In this document: piece by piece, positions 56,869 to 64,000 of the stretch
How positions within the stretch are numbered: position 1 is the stretch's first letter
Layout of the letters: each line of letters opens with the position of its first letter
DNA from: Actinoallomurus vinaceus
GTDB lineage: Bacteria > Actinomycetota > Actinomycetes > Streptosporangiales > Streptosporangiaceae
Assembly: GCF_039542055.1 (NCBI RefSeq)
Contig: NZ_BAABHK010000008.1
Location: 425,726-489,725 of the forward strand
DNA: 64,000 nucleotides
Reading direction: 5' to 3'
Program-made: the position numbers and the translations under genes
Notes under the pieces: generated by a model
What the model was told of the DNA's origin: nothing
The model's input: only the letters and a program-made list of their open reading frames with translations
The model's database searches: none

Positions 56869-59373
56869 TCAGTGTTGCCTGGCGCGACGCTTCCGGGTCA
56901 CGTACACGAGTGCCGCGCCCGCACCGAGCAGCACGGCACCGATACAGATCATCTGTAGCAGGTGGGACATACCTGTGAAGGGCAGCGGACCTGGGCTTGC
57001 GCCATGGTGGGGCGGCTTGGGATGCGGCGGAGAGGTTGGAGGCGGAGAGGTTGGAGGCGGAGAAGTAGGCGGTGTGTGGGAGATGTACACGCCGGCGTCG
57101 ATCGTGTGATCAACCTCTCCCGACTTGCGCGGCGCCGTGACAGGTGCGTGTCCGTCGCAAAGGTGCCCGGTCGTCGGCGGGATCACATTGGAGTCATGTG
57201 CCCGGTTGTTACCGGCCAGTGGGAGCGTGAACCGCAGCGAGGTGGCCGACGGCTGACCCGGCACCTTGCTGGTGTTCGCGGTACACACGTCGAACTGCAC
57301 CGTGTATTTCCCACCCGGCGTGAGCTGGTAGGCGGCGCCGACCCCACCGAAGTAGTACTCGCCGGCGGCATCGGTCTTGGTCGTAGCGACCTGCTTGCCG
57401 CTGGCGCTCAACAGATTGATCGTCGCGTTCGGCAGCAGCACTTCCGCCGGATCCTGGATCCCATTGTGGTCGCCGTCGAACCACACCAGGTTACCGATCT
57501 GGATCGGCGCATTCGCCGCCGCATACGCGATATCGCCGAGCCCACCGGCCTTACCGAATCCGTTATCGCCCGGACTGACGAACTGGTACCCGTTGGCGGA
57601 ATGGTTGTTACCGGGCCCTTGACCGGTCTGGACGTTGTAGTAACCGGTCCCGGCGGCGGCGTAGACGTCGGTCGGGTCCATCTCCGTGCTGACGACCCAT
57701 TGCTGCTGCGGAATGTAGGCGACCGCCCCTTGCGAGGCTTCGTTGTGCACCCCGGCGGGCTGGTTCGGTGCGCCGTTGTTCCGAACGTAGTCGCCCGGGA
57801 AGTATTCGACGACGCCGCTGTTCTCGCCGCCGTCGGTGGCGTAATTGGCGTGGTTGGGGCAATTTCCGGTGCCTTCCCACGAGTATCCACCGGTGGGCTT
57901 GGCGCAGGCCATGTTGATGTCACCACCGGACATGCCCATTTCTGGGGTGTTGTTGAGCGGCCGAGGGTCCTGTCCACCCCAACTGAGAACGTCCATGAAC
58001 CGGTCGCGGAAACCGAGGATCATCGAACCGTCACGGGTGAAGGCGAGGCTGGCGAGCTCGGGCTGCGGATCGACGAAGACGTTGTTTTGTCTGAAGTTGT
58101 CCCAGGTCAACAGGTTGGTGTTCCACGGGTTCCAGTGGTTGGCCCGGTCAACTCCGCTGGCACCGGCATAGACGTAACCGCGCTCGCCGGTAAGCGGATG
58201 GGTCATCACCGTGGCGAATCGCTTGCCGTCGTAGGCGTAGACGACGGCTTTCAGGTCTGCGCGGTTCTGCGTGCTCTCCGCGTCACACACGCCGCCGACG
58301 TAGAGCGTGTTGTCATGCGTGGTAAGTCCGAACGGCCGCCAGTCGGTGCGCGCCGCGCAGTCCGGGTTCGGGATGGTTACCGTCGCTTTGGGTGCGGACG
58401 CGGTGGCCCTGGTCGCGTTGAAGCTGACCAGGGTCCGGGTCCGCAGGTTCACCGCGTACAGCGTCGAGCCGTCCTCCGACAGAGCCAGGCCGCCGATGCT
58501 CTCTTTACCTGGCGCGTTGGTGAACCCAGGGTCCTTGTTCATGTTGGCGGTGTCGTGCGGCGTCACCGCGGCGCCCGGGACCTTCGCGAACAGGGTCGGC
58601 GCGCCCCCGCCGTTGGCCGGCACGGTGTAGATCGCGTTACCACCGTTCGGCCCGTACGAGGTGTATCGCCGGGCGAACGCGCCCTGGAACAGCCGGTGCC
58701 GGTACCTGTCGTAGGCCAGCGCGTATGTCGTGCCCACCTGGGATTGCGTGTCGAGCGTGGTCGGGCACGCCGCGTGGTCAGGACACGTACCCCGAACGTT
58801 CGTCCCGAACGCCACCAACGACCGGGTGTCTTTCCCGTTAGGACCATTCTGGATCGGCACGAAATACCGCGAGTCCGGCAGCGCGTAGTCGGCCGCGTCC
58901 CAGACCCCGGTAATCACCGAGGCGTTCTTGCCGCCCGACACGTCCACAAACGTCGTGAAGCTGTCGAAGTGGTTTGCCGCCGTCGAGGCCGGCGCCGCCC
59001 GCAGATAATTACTGTACGTCGCCGGGACGCTGACATCCACGCGGTAGTGGCCGCCGGTCAGCGCGGTCGATCGGGAGACCACCACCTTTCCAGTGGCATC
59101 CGTGATGCCGGTGACCTGATGGCCGGCCGGGTCGGTCATCTGAACCTTCATGCCTCGCTGCGGCGCGTCCATGGTCGCGTTGATCACGCCCGTGCCGAAG
59201 AAATCCCGCAGGACCTGAACTGTCAGTGTGCCGTCGCCAGTCGAAGCGGCGGCCGTCCCGGGCGTCGCGCTCATGGTGCTACCGAACAGCAAGAGAACGC
59301 TAAAGCCCACTCGCGCCAGCGGGCCCGTACGCTCCCCGGCTGTCCGGCGCGATCTTCTATCGACTCGGCCCAT
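56869..59373 (-). CDS. Cell-wall anchored SdrD B-like protein with LPFTG sorting signal
   Basis: An 834-residue surface protein. N-terminal signal region (~20-44), a carboxypeptidase-regulatory-like segment (~45-130), a large beta-propeller-like middle (~140-600: repeated motifs such as SIGGLALSEDGSTLYAVNLRTRTLV and LASLAFTRDGSMILGFRDRF), an SdrD B-like domain (~640-740; IGNLVWFDGDHNGIQDPAEVLLPNA), a proline-rich spacer with PTSPP repeats (~775-795), and the sorting signal LPFTG (~800), membrane helix and KRRARQ tail. A housekeeping sortase should attach it to peptidoglycan. No sortase gene is in this window. Start ATG 59373. Confidence 0.85.
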   Translation of the reverse strand: MGRVDRRSRRTAGERTGPLARVGFSVLLLFGSTMSATPGTAAASTGDGTLTVQVLRDFFGTGVINATMDAPQRGMKVQMTDPAGHQVTGITDATGKVVVSRSTALTGGHYRVDVSVPATYSNYLRAAPASTAANHFDSFTTFVDVSGGKNASVITGVWDAADYALPDSRYFVPIQNGPNGKDTRSLVAFGTNVRGTCPDHAACPTTLDTQSQVGTTYALAYDRYRHRLFQGAFARRYTSYGPNGGNAIYTVPANGGGAPTLFAKVPGAAVTPHDTANMNKDPGFTNAPGKESIGGLALSEDGSTLYAVNLRTRTLVSFNATRATASAPKATVTIPNPDCAARTDWRPFGLTTHDNTLYVGGVCDAESTQNRADLKAVVYAYDGKRFATVMTHPLTGERGYVYAGASGVDRANHWNPWNTNLLTWDNFRQNNVFVDPQPELASLAFTRDGSMILGFRDRFMDVLSWGGQDPRPLNNTPEMGMSGGDINMACAKPTGGYSWEGTGNCPNHANYATDGGENSGVVEYFPGDYVRNNGAPNQPAGVHNEASQGAVAYIPQQQWVVSTEMDPTDVYAAAGTGYYNVQTGQGPGNNHSANGYQFVSPGDNGFGKAGGLGDIAYAAANAPIQIGNLVWFDGDHNGIQDPAEVLLPNATINLLSASGKQVATTKTDAAGEYYFGGVGAAYQLTPGGKYTVQFDVCTANTSKVPGQPSATSLRFTLPLAGNNRAHDSNVIPPTTGHLCDGHAPVTAPRKSGEVDHTIDAGVYISHTPPTSPPPTSPPPTSPPHPKPPHHGASPGPLPFTGMSHLLQMICIGAVLLGAGAALVYVTRKRRARQH

Positions 59374-59986
59374 AGGCCATCACACTCCCTTGTCATGTGA
59401 ACCAGACACCCGCTTCGAGCTGCACATCCGCTTCGCGGCCCCGGGTGAGATGTCGGTCACGAAAAGGGGCCCACCGCTGTTTCCGTGGGCCCGGTTTCAT
59501 GATTGTCCTGGGACGTTGAGGCAGAATCCGCCGCGCGTGAGGGGGTCCATGGCGATCGGCGTATCCAGGCTGTGCTTAGCTGTAGGCGCGCGGGTTAGTG
59601 AACGGCGTGTTCGCGGCCTGGGGTGGGACTTTGCTCAGGCCTTGCGCGGGGAAACACGGTAGAACACTGTGCCGAACGGGGGCGATGGAAACGGCTGCGG
59701 TGCACCGAATCCCCACTCCGGTTGCGCGGGTTGCTGCGCAACTCAATCATCGTGTTATCGCCCCCAGCGCCAATCGCCATACGCCATAGGTCGGCGGCGC
59801 GCACGCCGTACTCGATGCCGTCGAAACCAGTCGGGAACCTGGGCAGGAAACGACATTCGCCCCGAAACCATCACAGCTAACGACTCGCGAAAACAGCAGA
59901 GAGTCGGAATGGTCATCCCAAGCACTTCACCGAACACAATACCGTACCGCGTGTGCGCCAAGAGTAAGATCGAGGGAAATCAGGGG
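59374..59986. other. 613-bp gap between divergent genes
   Basis: No convincing gene. It contains a hairpin at 59467-59492 and lacks obvious coding bias. Promoters of the SdrD-like gene (minus) and the gene at 59987 (plus) should be here. Confidence 0.45.
59467..59492. terminator. Isolated 8-bp hairpin
   Basis: 59467-59474 (gggcccac) pairs with 59485-59492 (gtgggccc) with a 10-nt loop. On the minus strand it is followed by ccttttcg. No gene ends here, so it may be a leftover terminator of a lost gene. Confidence 0.4.
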
Positions 59987-60808
59987 ATGAATGAGCGGAG
60001 GGTGTTAGCGTTGCGCCGCGTGCGGAGCATAAGAACCCAAAAGGGTCACTCGCGGCGCCCGGCCGGCCGGCGTCGATGGCTGCGGCCACGTTGGGTGGCA
60101 GCAGCCATCGCCAGTGCGGCTGTCGCGGTGGCCGCGCTCCTGGTCGCTGGCAGCGGCTCCGCCCCTGCCGTTCCGCGCGCATTGACCTCGGATCAGGCGA
60201 ACCGTCTGGCGATCACGCGGTTCCGCAACTACCAGGCGGGCGGCCGCGCCGTGACGATCACCGTGCCGGGCACCGCCGGTAGGCTGATCATCACCGGATC
60301 CATCGACTACCGCGACAAGCTCGGTTATGGCGCGGTGCACGGCACCGGGCGCGATACGTCCAGCGACGGGCTGATCGAGTGGACGGCCACCACCGTGTTC
60401 GTCCACCCGATGGCGAACACCCCGGCGGACGCACCGGCATCGCCGCCGGGGTCGGGTTGGTACGGCCGTCCGCTGCAAACGTCCGGCAGTTCGCTGGACA
60501 GTTCGCTGGCCATCGCACTGAGTCTCGGTAGCGACCGGCCGGACAATGCCGAACTACTGCCACAGAACGGTGCCGCCTGGGTTGGACAGGGCCGGTTGAA
60601 CGGCCATCAGGTGGACGTCATGACCGGGCCGAGCGCCCGTGCCACGTCCGGTACGGGGGGTTCCGTGCGCTACTGGATCGGCTCGGACGGCACCATGTAC
60701 CGGGTTCACGTCGGCGTTGCTTCCGAATCGCAGCCTGTGGTCATCGATTTCGACAGCCAGAAGTACGTTCCGGTCCGGCCGCTACCCGGAGTCACCCCGA
60801 CGCCGTAG
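59987..60808 (+). CDS. Membrane-anchored protein of unknown function
   Basis: A 273-residue protein with an Arg-rich start, one membrane helix (~37-58; WVAAAIASAAVAVAALLVAG) and an extracytoplasmic domain of about 210 residues, probably all-beta (RAVTITVPGTAGRLIITGSIDYRDKLGYGAVHG ... YWIGSDGTMYRVHVGVASES). I recognise no family. ATG 59987 follows gaggg. It ends 7 nt before the stop of the converging beta-helix gene. Likely a surface protein working with its neighbours, all of which are exported. Confidence 0.6.
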   Translation: MNERRVLALRRVRSIRTQKGHSRRPAGRRRWLRPRWVAAAIASAAVAVAALLVAGSGSAPAVPRALTSDQANRLAITRFRNYQAGGRAVTITVPGTAGRLIITGSIDYRDKLGYGAVHGTGRDTSSDGLIEWTATTVFVHPMANTPADAPASPPGSGWYGRPLQTSGSSLDSSLAIALSLGSDRPDNAELLPQNGAAWVGQGRLNGHQVDVMTGPSARATSGTGGSVRYWIGSDGTMYRVHVGVASESQPVVIDFDSQKYVPVRPLPGVTPTP

Positions 60809-60815
60809 CCACGGC

Positions 60816-62159
60816 TCAGGACGTCTGCACCCGCGCGCCTGCGGCGAGCAGTGATGCCGGCGGCAGCGGGATGCCTGGCGTGTCCGGTAGGGCTGGAACG
60901 GCCGGAACAGCGGTGGCGCCCGTGGTGGTGGCGTTTGGGAACTGTGGCTGAGTGGCAGGCGCCGCCACATTGGTGAACGGAATACCGCGAGGTGCCGTCG
61001 GCATCGCCCACGTTCCGGACGGCGAGGACGACCGGGCGGGACGCGGGCAGGACGCGGTTGTCGCGAGATGGGCGGGCATCGTGGTTCGTAGATCGTTGCC
61101 GTGCAGGCAGTTGCTCCGTCCCCGCGTGGCGGTGGGGAACCTCCAGCCGACGTCAACGCCGTTGGCGGCGAAGGTGTTGTCCAGGATCCGGTTGCCGTCC
61201 GGCGGTATGTCAGCGGTTGCGGTGATCACCAGCCCGGCGTTGCTGTTGTCGGCGATTCGGTTGCGGACGAACTGGTTGTCGCTGCCGCCATCGATGCCGA
61301 TGCCGATGCCCCACCCGCCGTCGGCCTGTTCGGGGGTCGCCGTCTGCTGGTTGGCCGCGATCAGGTTGCCCGCGATGACGGCACCCTGCTGCGGGAGCAG
61401 TTTCTCCTGGTGGTCGGAGTTGGTGGTGAGTCCGACCCGGTTACCGACAAGGCGGTTACCGACCACGTACATGTCGCCGCTGGCATTGGTGCCTTCGTAA
61501 CCGACCGCGTTGAGTTCGGCGATGTTGTCCCGCACCACAACGCGACAGGGCCTGCACTGTCCGACATAGATCCCCGAGTCGGCCCCGCCTGACGCGTACG
61601 AGTGCTCGATGACACCGTCCTGCGCGGAGAACGAGTAGATGCCGTACAGCCCGTTGCGGGTCGCGGTCACGTAGGAGACCAGGAATGATTTCAGGAAGGC
61701 GACGGGCTCATCGCCGGTGTCGTAGCCGCCCGACCGCCCCGGCAATCCGGCAGCCGCCTCCGCCGAACCGGTGACCAGGACCCCGTTCTGCGTGTTGTTC
61801 TCCACGGTCAGGTTCTCCACGGCTACCCCGGGAGCGGCGACGACGATGCCGTTCGGCTGCTGCAACCGCCCGTCGATGACGACCTTGTCCCGAGACTCGC
61901 CACGAAGAGTAATGCGAGCCGTGGATATCTTCACCGACTCGTGGTAAACGCCCGGCGCGACCAACACGAGATCGCCGGACTGAGCCAGAGACACCGCAGC
62001 CGAGATCGTCGGGGCGTCGGCCGGCACTTTGATCGTCACATGCACACCGGACGGTCGTCGGCCGTGGCTCGATCCGTCATCGTCGGTGCCGCAGCCGACC
62101 AGTACGAGTGCCAGTGTGCCCAGCACGGCGGCCGACACCCGAAGACCGAGACGAGGCAT
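60816..62159 (-). CDS. Secreted beta-helix lipoprotein (NosD/pectate-lyase-like repeats)
   Basis: A 447-residue lipoprotein. The signal peptide ends LVLVGCG (Cys ~23). A right-handed parallel beta-helix follows: repeated turns such as GIVVAAPGVAVENLTVENNTQNGVLVTGS, GLYGIYSFSAQDGVIEHSYASGGADSGIYVG, VVGNRLVGNRVGLTTNSDHQ and VRNRIADNSNAGLVI. The start is like DUF1565 (VPADAPTISAAVSLAQSGDLVLVAPGVYHESV). The C-terminal ~70 residues are Pro/Ala/Thr-rich. It probably binds or cleaves a polysaccharide. ATG 62159. It is divergent from the DyP gene at 62228 with 68 bp between, so both may be co-regulated. Confidence 0.82.
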   Translation of the reverse strand: MPRLGLRVSAAVLGTLALVLVGCGTDDDGSSHGRRPSGVHVTIKVPADAPTISAAVSLAQSGDLVLVAPGVYHESVKISTARITLRGESRDKVVIDGRLQQPNGIVVAAPGVAVENLTVENNTQNGVLVTGSAEAAAGLPGRSGGYDTGDEPVAFLKSFLVSYVTATRNGLYGIYSFSAQDGVIEHSYASGGADSGIYVGQCRPCRVVVRDNIAELNAVGYEGTNASGDMYVVGNRLVGNRVGLTTNSDHQEKLLPQQGAVIAGNLIAANQQTATPEQADGGWGIGIGIDGGSDNQFVRNRIADNSNAGLVITATADIPPDGNRILDNTFAANGVDVGWRFPTATRGRSNCLHGNDLRTTMPAHLATTASCPRPARSSSPSGTWAMPTAPRGIPFTNVAAPATQPQFPNATTTGATAVPAVPALPDTPGIPLPPASLLAAGARVQTS

Positions 62160-62227
62160 GGTCGGATCCTGGCACGGACGCCGGCCGGATTCGGCGGTGT
62201 CAGGATGGATATGGCATTGTTCACACT

Positions 62228-63379
62228 GTGCGCCGACCCGACTCCCACCCGTCACGCCGCGCGTTCCTCAGTGCCACCAGCACCGTGGCAGCCGCCGGCC
62301 TCACCGCCGGGTGCGAATCGCGTTCTGCGCAGCCAGACCGCCCCGATGCCCCTGCGTCGACCCCGTCGGTGTCACCAACGGGCCGATACCAGGCGGGCAT
62401 CACGTCCCCGCAACCGGCCCAACCGAACCTGCTGGCCGTGGTGGCCGACGTCGGTGATGCCGTGGCCGTCGGCCCGTTGCTGGCCGAACTCGGCCAGACC
62501 ATCCGCACACTCACCTCGGGGGCCGATGCACGACTGCTGGGCCTGCCGCCGGGCGATCTCACCGTGACGATCGGGGTGGGCCCCCGACTGGTGCGCATGG
62601 TCGATCCTTCCCTGCCCGGCGCAGCAGACCTCCCACGATTCTCCCGCGAGCAGATCGCCCCACAGGCACGCGGCGGTGATCTGCTGATACAGATCTGCGC
62701 CAGCGACGCCTTGGTGATACCGATCGTCGCTGCCGCACTCCTGGACCAGGCTGGTCACCGGATACACGAACGCTGGCGGCAGTCCGGAGGTCGCGGTTCG
62801 AACGTTCCAGTGGATCAGGGCCTTGCCGCGCCACGAAACCTGTTCGGTTTCATCGACGGCATCGTGGGCCCCCACACGACGGCCGAACAACAACGCCACC
62901 TATGGCTGGCCGGGCCGGCTCCAGTCGCCGGTGGCACCCTTGCCGTACTACGACGCATGGAACTCGACCTGCCGCGGTTCGCCAGGCTGTCCGTTGCCGA
63001 CCAGGAGGCCGTCTTCGGCCGACACCGAGCCACTGGCGTGCCCCTCTCCGGCGGCACCATCGCCTCGGGCCCGGACCTCGGCGCCAAAACGCCGGACGGA
63101 CGCTACCTCGTCCCGGCAGACGCCCACGTCCGCAGAGCGAACGCCAACGCAGTCGGCGTCGGCCTCATGCTCCGTCGCTCCTACAGTACGGACGAACCCG
63201 CCCCCGGCCTGCTCTTCATTAGCTTCCAGAACGACATACGAACATTCACCAACACCCTCACCCGTATGGATAATTACGACGCACTGGTGAAATTCACGAC
63301 CACGACCGCCAGTGGGACCTTCCTGATACTTCCCGGGTTCGACCAGCAACACCCGCTTGGTGCTCAGCTCTTCCACTGA
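62228..63379 (+). CDS. Tat-exported DyP-type peroxidase
   Basis: A 383-residue heme peroxidase. The N-terminus has a twin-arginine motif (SRRAFLSATS) and a lipobox-like LTAGC, so it is probably folded with heme inside and exported as a Tat lipoprotein. The DyP signature GFIDG is present (NLFGFIDGIVGPH, distal Asp), and the proximal heme His is in VPADAHVRRANANA. GTG 62228 is chosen as the last start before the signal peptide; the ribosome site is weak. DyP peroxidases use H2O2 to oxidise dyes, lignin-like compounds or iron-porphyrins. No EfeO/EfeU genes are adjacent. It shares a divergent promoter with the beta-helix lipoprotein. Confidence 0.87.
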   Translation: MRRPDSHPSRRAFLSATSTVAAAGLTAGCESRSAQPDRPDAPASTPSVSPTGRYQAGITSPQPAQPNLLAVVADVGDAVAVGPLLAELGQTIRTLTSGADARLLGLPPGDLTVTIGVGPRLVRMVDPSLPGAADLPRFSREQIAPQARGGDLLIQICASDALVIPIVAAALLDQAGHRIHERWRQSGGRGSNVPVDQGLAAPRNLFGFIDGIVGPHTTAEQQRHLWLAGPAPVAGGTLAVLRRMELDLPRFARLSVADQEAVFGRHRATGVPLSGGTIASGPDLGAKTPDGRYLVPADAHVRRANANAVGVGLMLRRSYSTDEPAPGLLFISFQNDIRTFTNTLTRMDNYDALVKFTTTTASGTFLILPGFDQQHPLGAQLFH

Positions 63380-63446
63380 ACAGGCCGATAACGGTTGCAC
63401 GGCCGCTCCTACCTGATCATGGACCTGGGGGAGCGGGCCGAGCACG

Positions 63447-63659
63447 TGGACCGTGCGGCGGGGATCCACCGACCGGCTCCTCATCTACAGCGAACGCCAC
63501 CTGGGCCGCGTACTCGCCGAGTACGAACGGCACTACAACCAGCATCGCCCTCATCGGGCACGAGACCGGCGACCACCACAACCGACCTGGGCGGCAGCTC
63601 CCACCGGCCTCGACAAGGCCCGGCTCAGGCGCCGAAATGATCACCGCAAGATCAACTAG
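63447..63659 (+). pseudogene. C-terminal fragment of an integrase-core transposase
   Basis: The frame ends with STDRLLIYSERHLGRVLAEY, HYNQHRPHRARD and PPQPTWAAAP, the standard C-terminal part of rve-type transposases in actinomycetes. The catalytic Asp residues and the rest of the gene are missing. It is a remnant of an insertion sequence just before the tRNA fragment. Confidence 0.75.
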
Positions 63660-63692
63660 ACCGAAGAAATCGCAGGTCAGCGACCGGGTGAG

Positions 63693-63742
63693 TGGTAGGG
63701 CGCCCGGGGCTCGAACCCGGAACCTATGGATTAAAAGTCCAC
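63693..63742 (-). tRNA. 3' half of a tRNA-Lys (TTT), probable att-site remnant
   Basis: Read on the minus strand, the sequence folds as the anticodon arm (gtgga-cttttaa-tccat, anticodon TTT), variable loop aggtt, T arm (ccggg-ttcgagc-cccgg), acceptor 3' strand gcgccct, discriminator a and CCA. The D arm and 5' acceptor strand (agggcgc) are absent upstream. Integrative elements often use the 3' half of a tRNA gene as attachment site and leave exactly such a fragment at one end. Confidence 0.75.
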
Positions 63743-64000
63743 AGTTCTGTCAAGAAGGCGATATCGCACCGTGTTTCGCGCTGCCGGTACGTGTCGTTTG
63801 GTCCGCGTTCGCCGTCCCGTCTCCAGCAGATCGGTTCCCTGCCGTACCGGGTGCTGCCGGGCGGGACCGCGACGGTTCCGGTAGGCCGTTGGCGAGGTGC
63901 CTGTGGGTCCTTTTCCAACGGCCTCCGGCCCGAACCGGACGTGATCGTTTCCGATCATCCGGCTCTCCGATGACTACTGCGTGAGTATCGCGGTTGGTTG
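63743..64000. other. Right-end non-coding stretch
   Basis: No gene is convincing up to the window edge. Long open frames here are shadows crossing the tRNA fragment. It may belong to the integrated element or to flanking DNA. Confidence 0.4.

Noticed and set aside
56962..59400. 812-residue + strand ORF opposite the SdrD-like gene
   Set aside because: Val/Arg/Gly-rich antisense frame; the minus-strand product has a signal region, SdrD domain and LPFTG signal.
60816..60850. CRISPR-repeat-like translation (HPRACGEQ) near 60830
   Set aside because: The DNA is the coding end of the beta-helix lipoprotein and lacks the repeat stem; resemblance is superficial.
63637..63984. 115-residue + strand ORF with the phrase GRAPGARTRNLW, and a sister frame with GRPGLEPGTYGL
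   Set aside because: These are the well-known false translations of a tRNA 3' end, not genes.

Overview
The window is 64 kb of very GC-rich DNA with strong G/C third-position bias, many GTG starts and many 4-nt start/stop overlaps (ATGA, GTGA, TTGA). Gene content points to a filamentous actinomycete: class III lanthipeptide synthetases, an F420-type LLM oxidoreductase, an ECF42 sigma factor with its DGPF partner, actinobacterial-type cytochrome b, and many TetR regulators and histidine kinase/regulator pairs. A Streptosporangiales or Thermomonosporaceae relative is my guess from the style of the secreted I36-domain proteins. No ribosomal or housekeeping operon is present except a RecQ-type helicase, so this looks like accessory chromosome.

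Layout. 0-2.4 kb: remnant IS605-type end, an orphan tnpB with its 3' guide-RNA hairpin, and a cupin gene. 2.5-6.9 kb: a stand-alone cytochrome b paralogue that lacks both heme bH ligands, a small acidic protein, an SDR without the active-site Tyr, a signal-less NMT1/THI5-like binding protein and a DUF1345 membrane protein. 6.9-13 kb: serine hydrolase and divergent TetR around an ordered operator array, an ECF sigma factor, a CPVC redoxin, and a tightly coupled CPBP protease-kinase-regulator operon. 13.2-16.5 kb: a degenerate PTS enzyme I-like protein with a FAD/NAD(P)-binding protein. 16.6-18.9 kb: TetR with its palindromic operator, an AhpD-like protein and an aldo/keto reductase.

18.9-26.5 kb is the most distinctive part. 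It is a five-gene minus-strand lanthipeptide operon: synthetase 2, a 31-residue precursor, synthetase 1, an MFS exporter and an LLM oxidoreductase. It has two non-identical LanKC enzymes for one precursor, and one of them has Glu in place of the kinase catalytic Asp. Next come a membrane NACHT ATPase with C-terminal helical repeats (27-30 kb), MarR/DUF998, and a two-component system driving a MacAB-type ABC exporter (31-37 kb).

37-41 kb is scarred: a metallo-hydrolase and a TetR gene each lost their 5' ends at one junction, followed by a gene-poor kilobase, an AraC gene and an AraC fragment. 41-44 kb holds three secreted cell-wall enzymes. Two of them share an almost identical 312-bp I36-domain segment joined to different catalytic domains. 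44-53 kb has a kinase/regulator pair, a tiny secreted protein, a trypsin-like protease, an SDR fragment, the RecQ-like helicase and the DHFR-like/DGPF/ECF42 set. 53.5-63.4 kb is a block of exported proteins: Ig-like, DUF4232 lipoprotein, LPFTG-anchored SdrD-type, beta-helix lipoprotein and Tat-exported DyP peroxidase. The right end has a transposase fragment and the 3' half of a tRNA-Lys gene, a typical attachment-site remnant of an integrative element.
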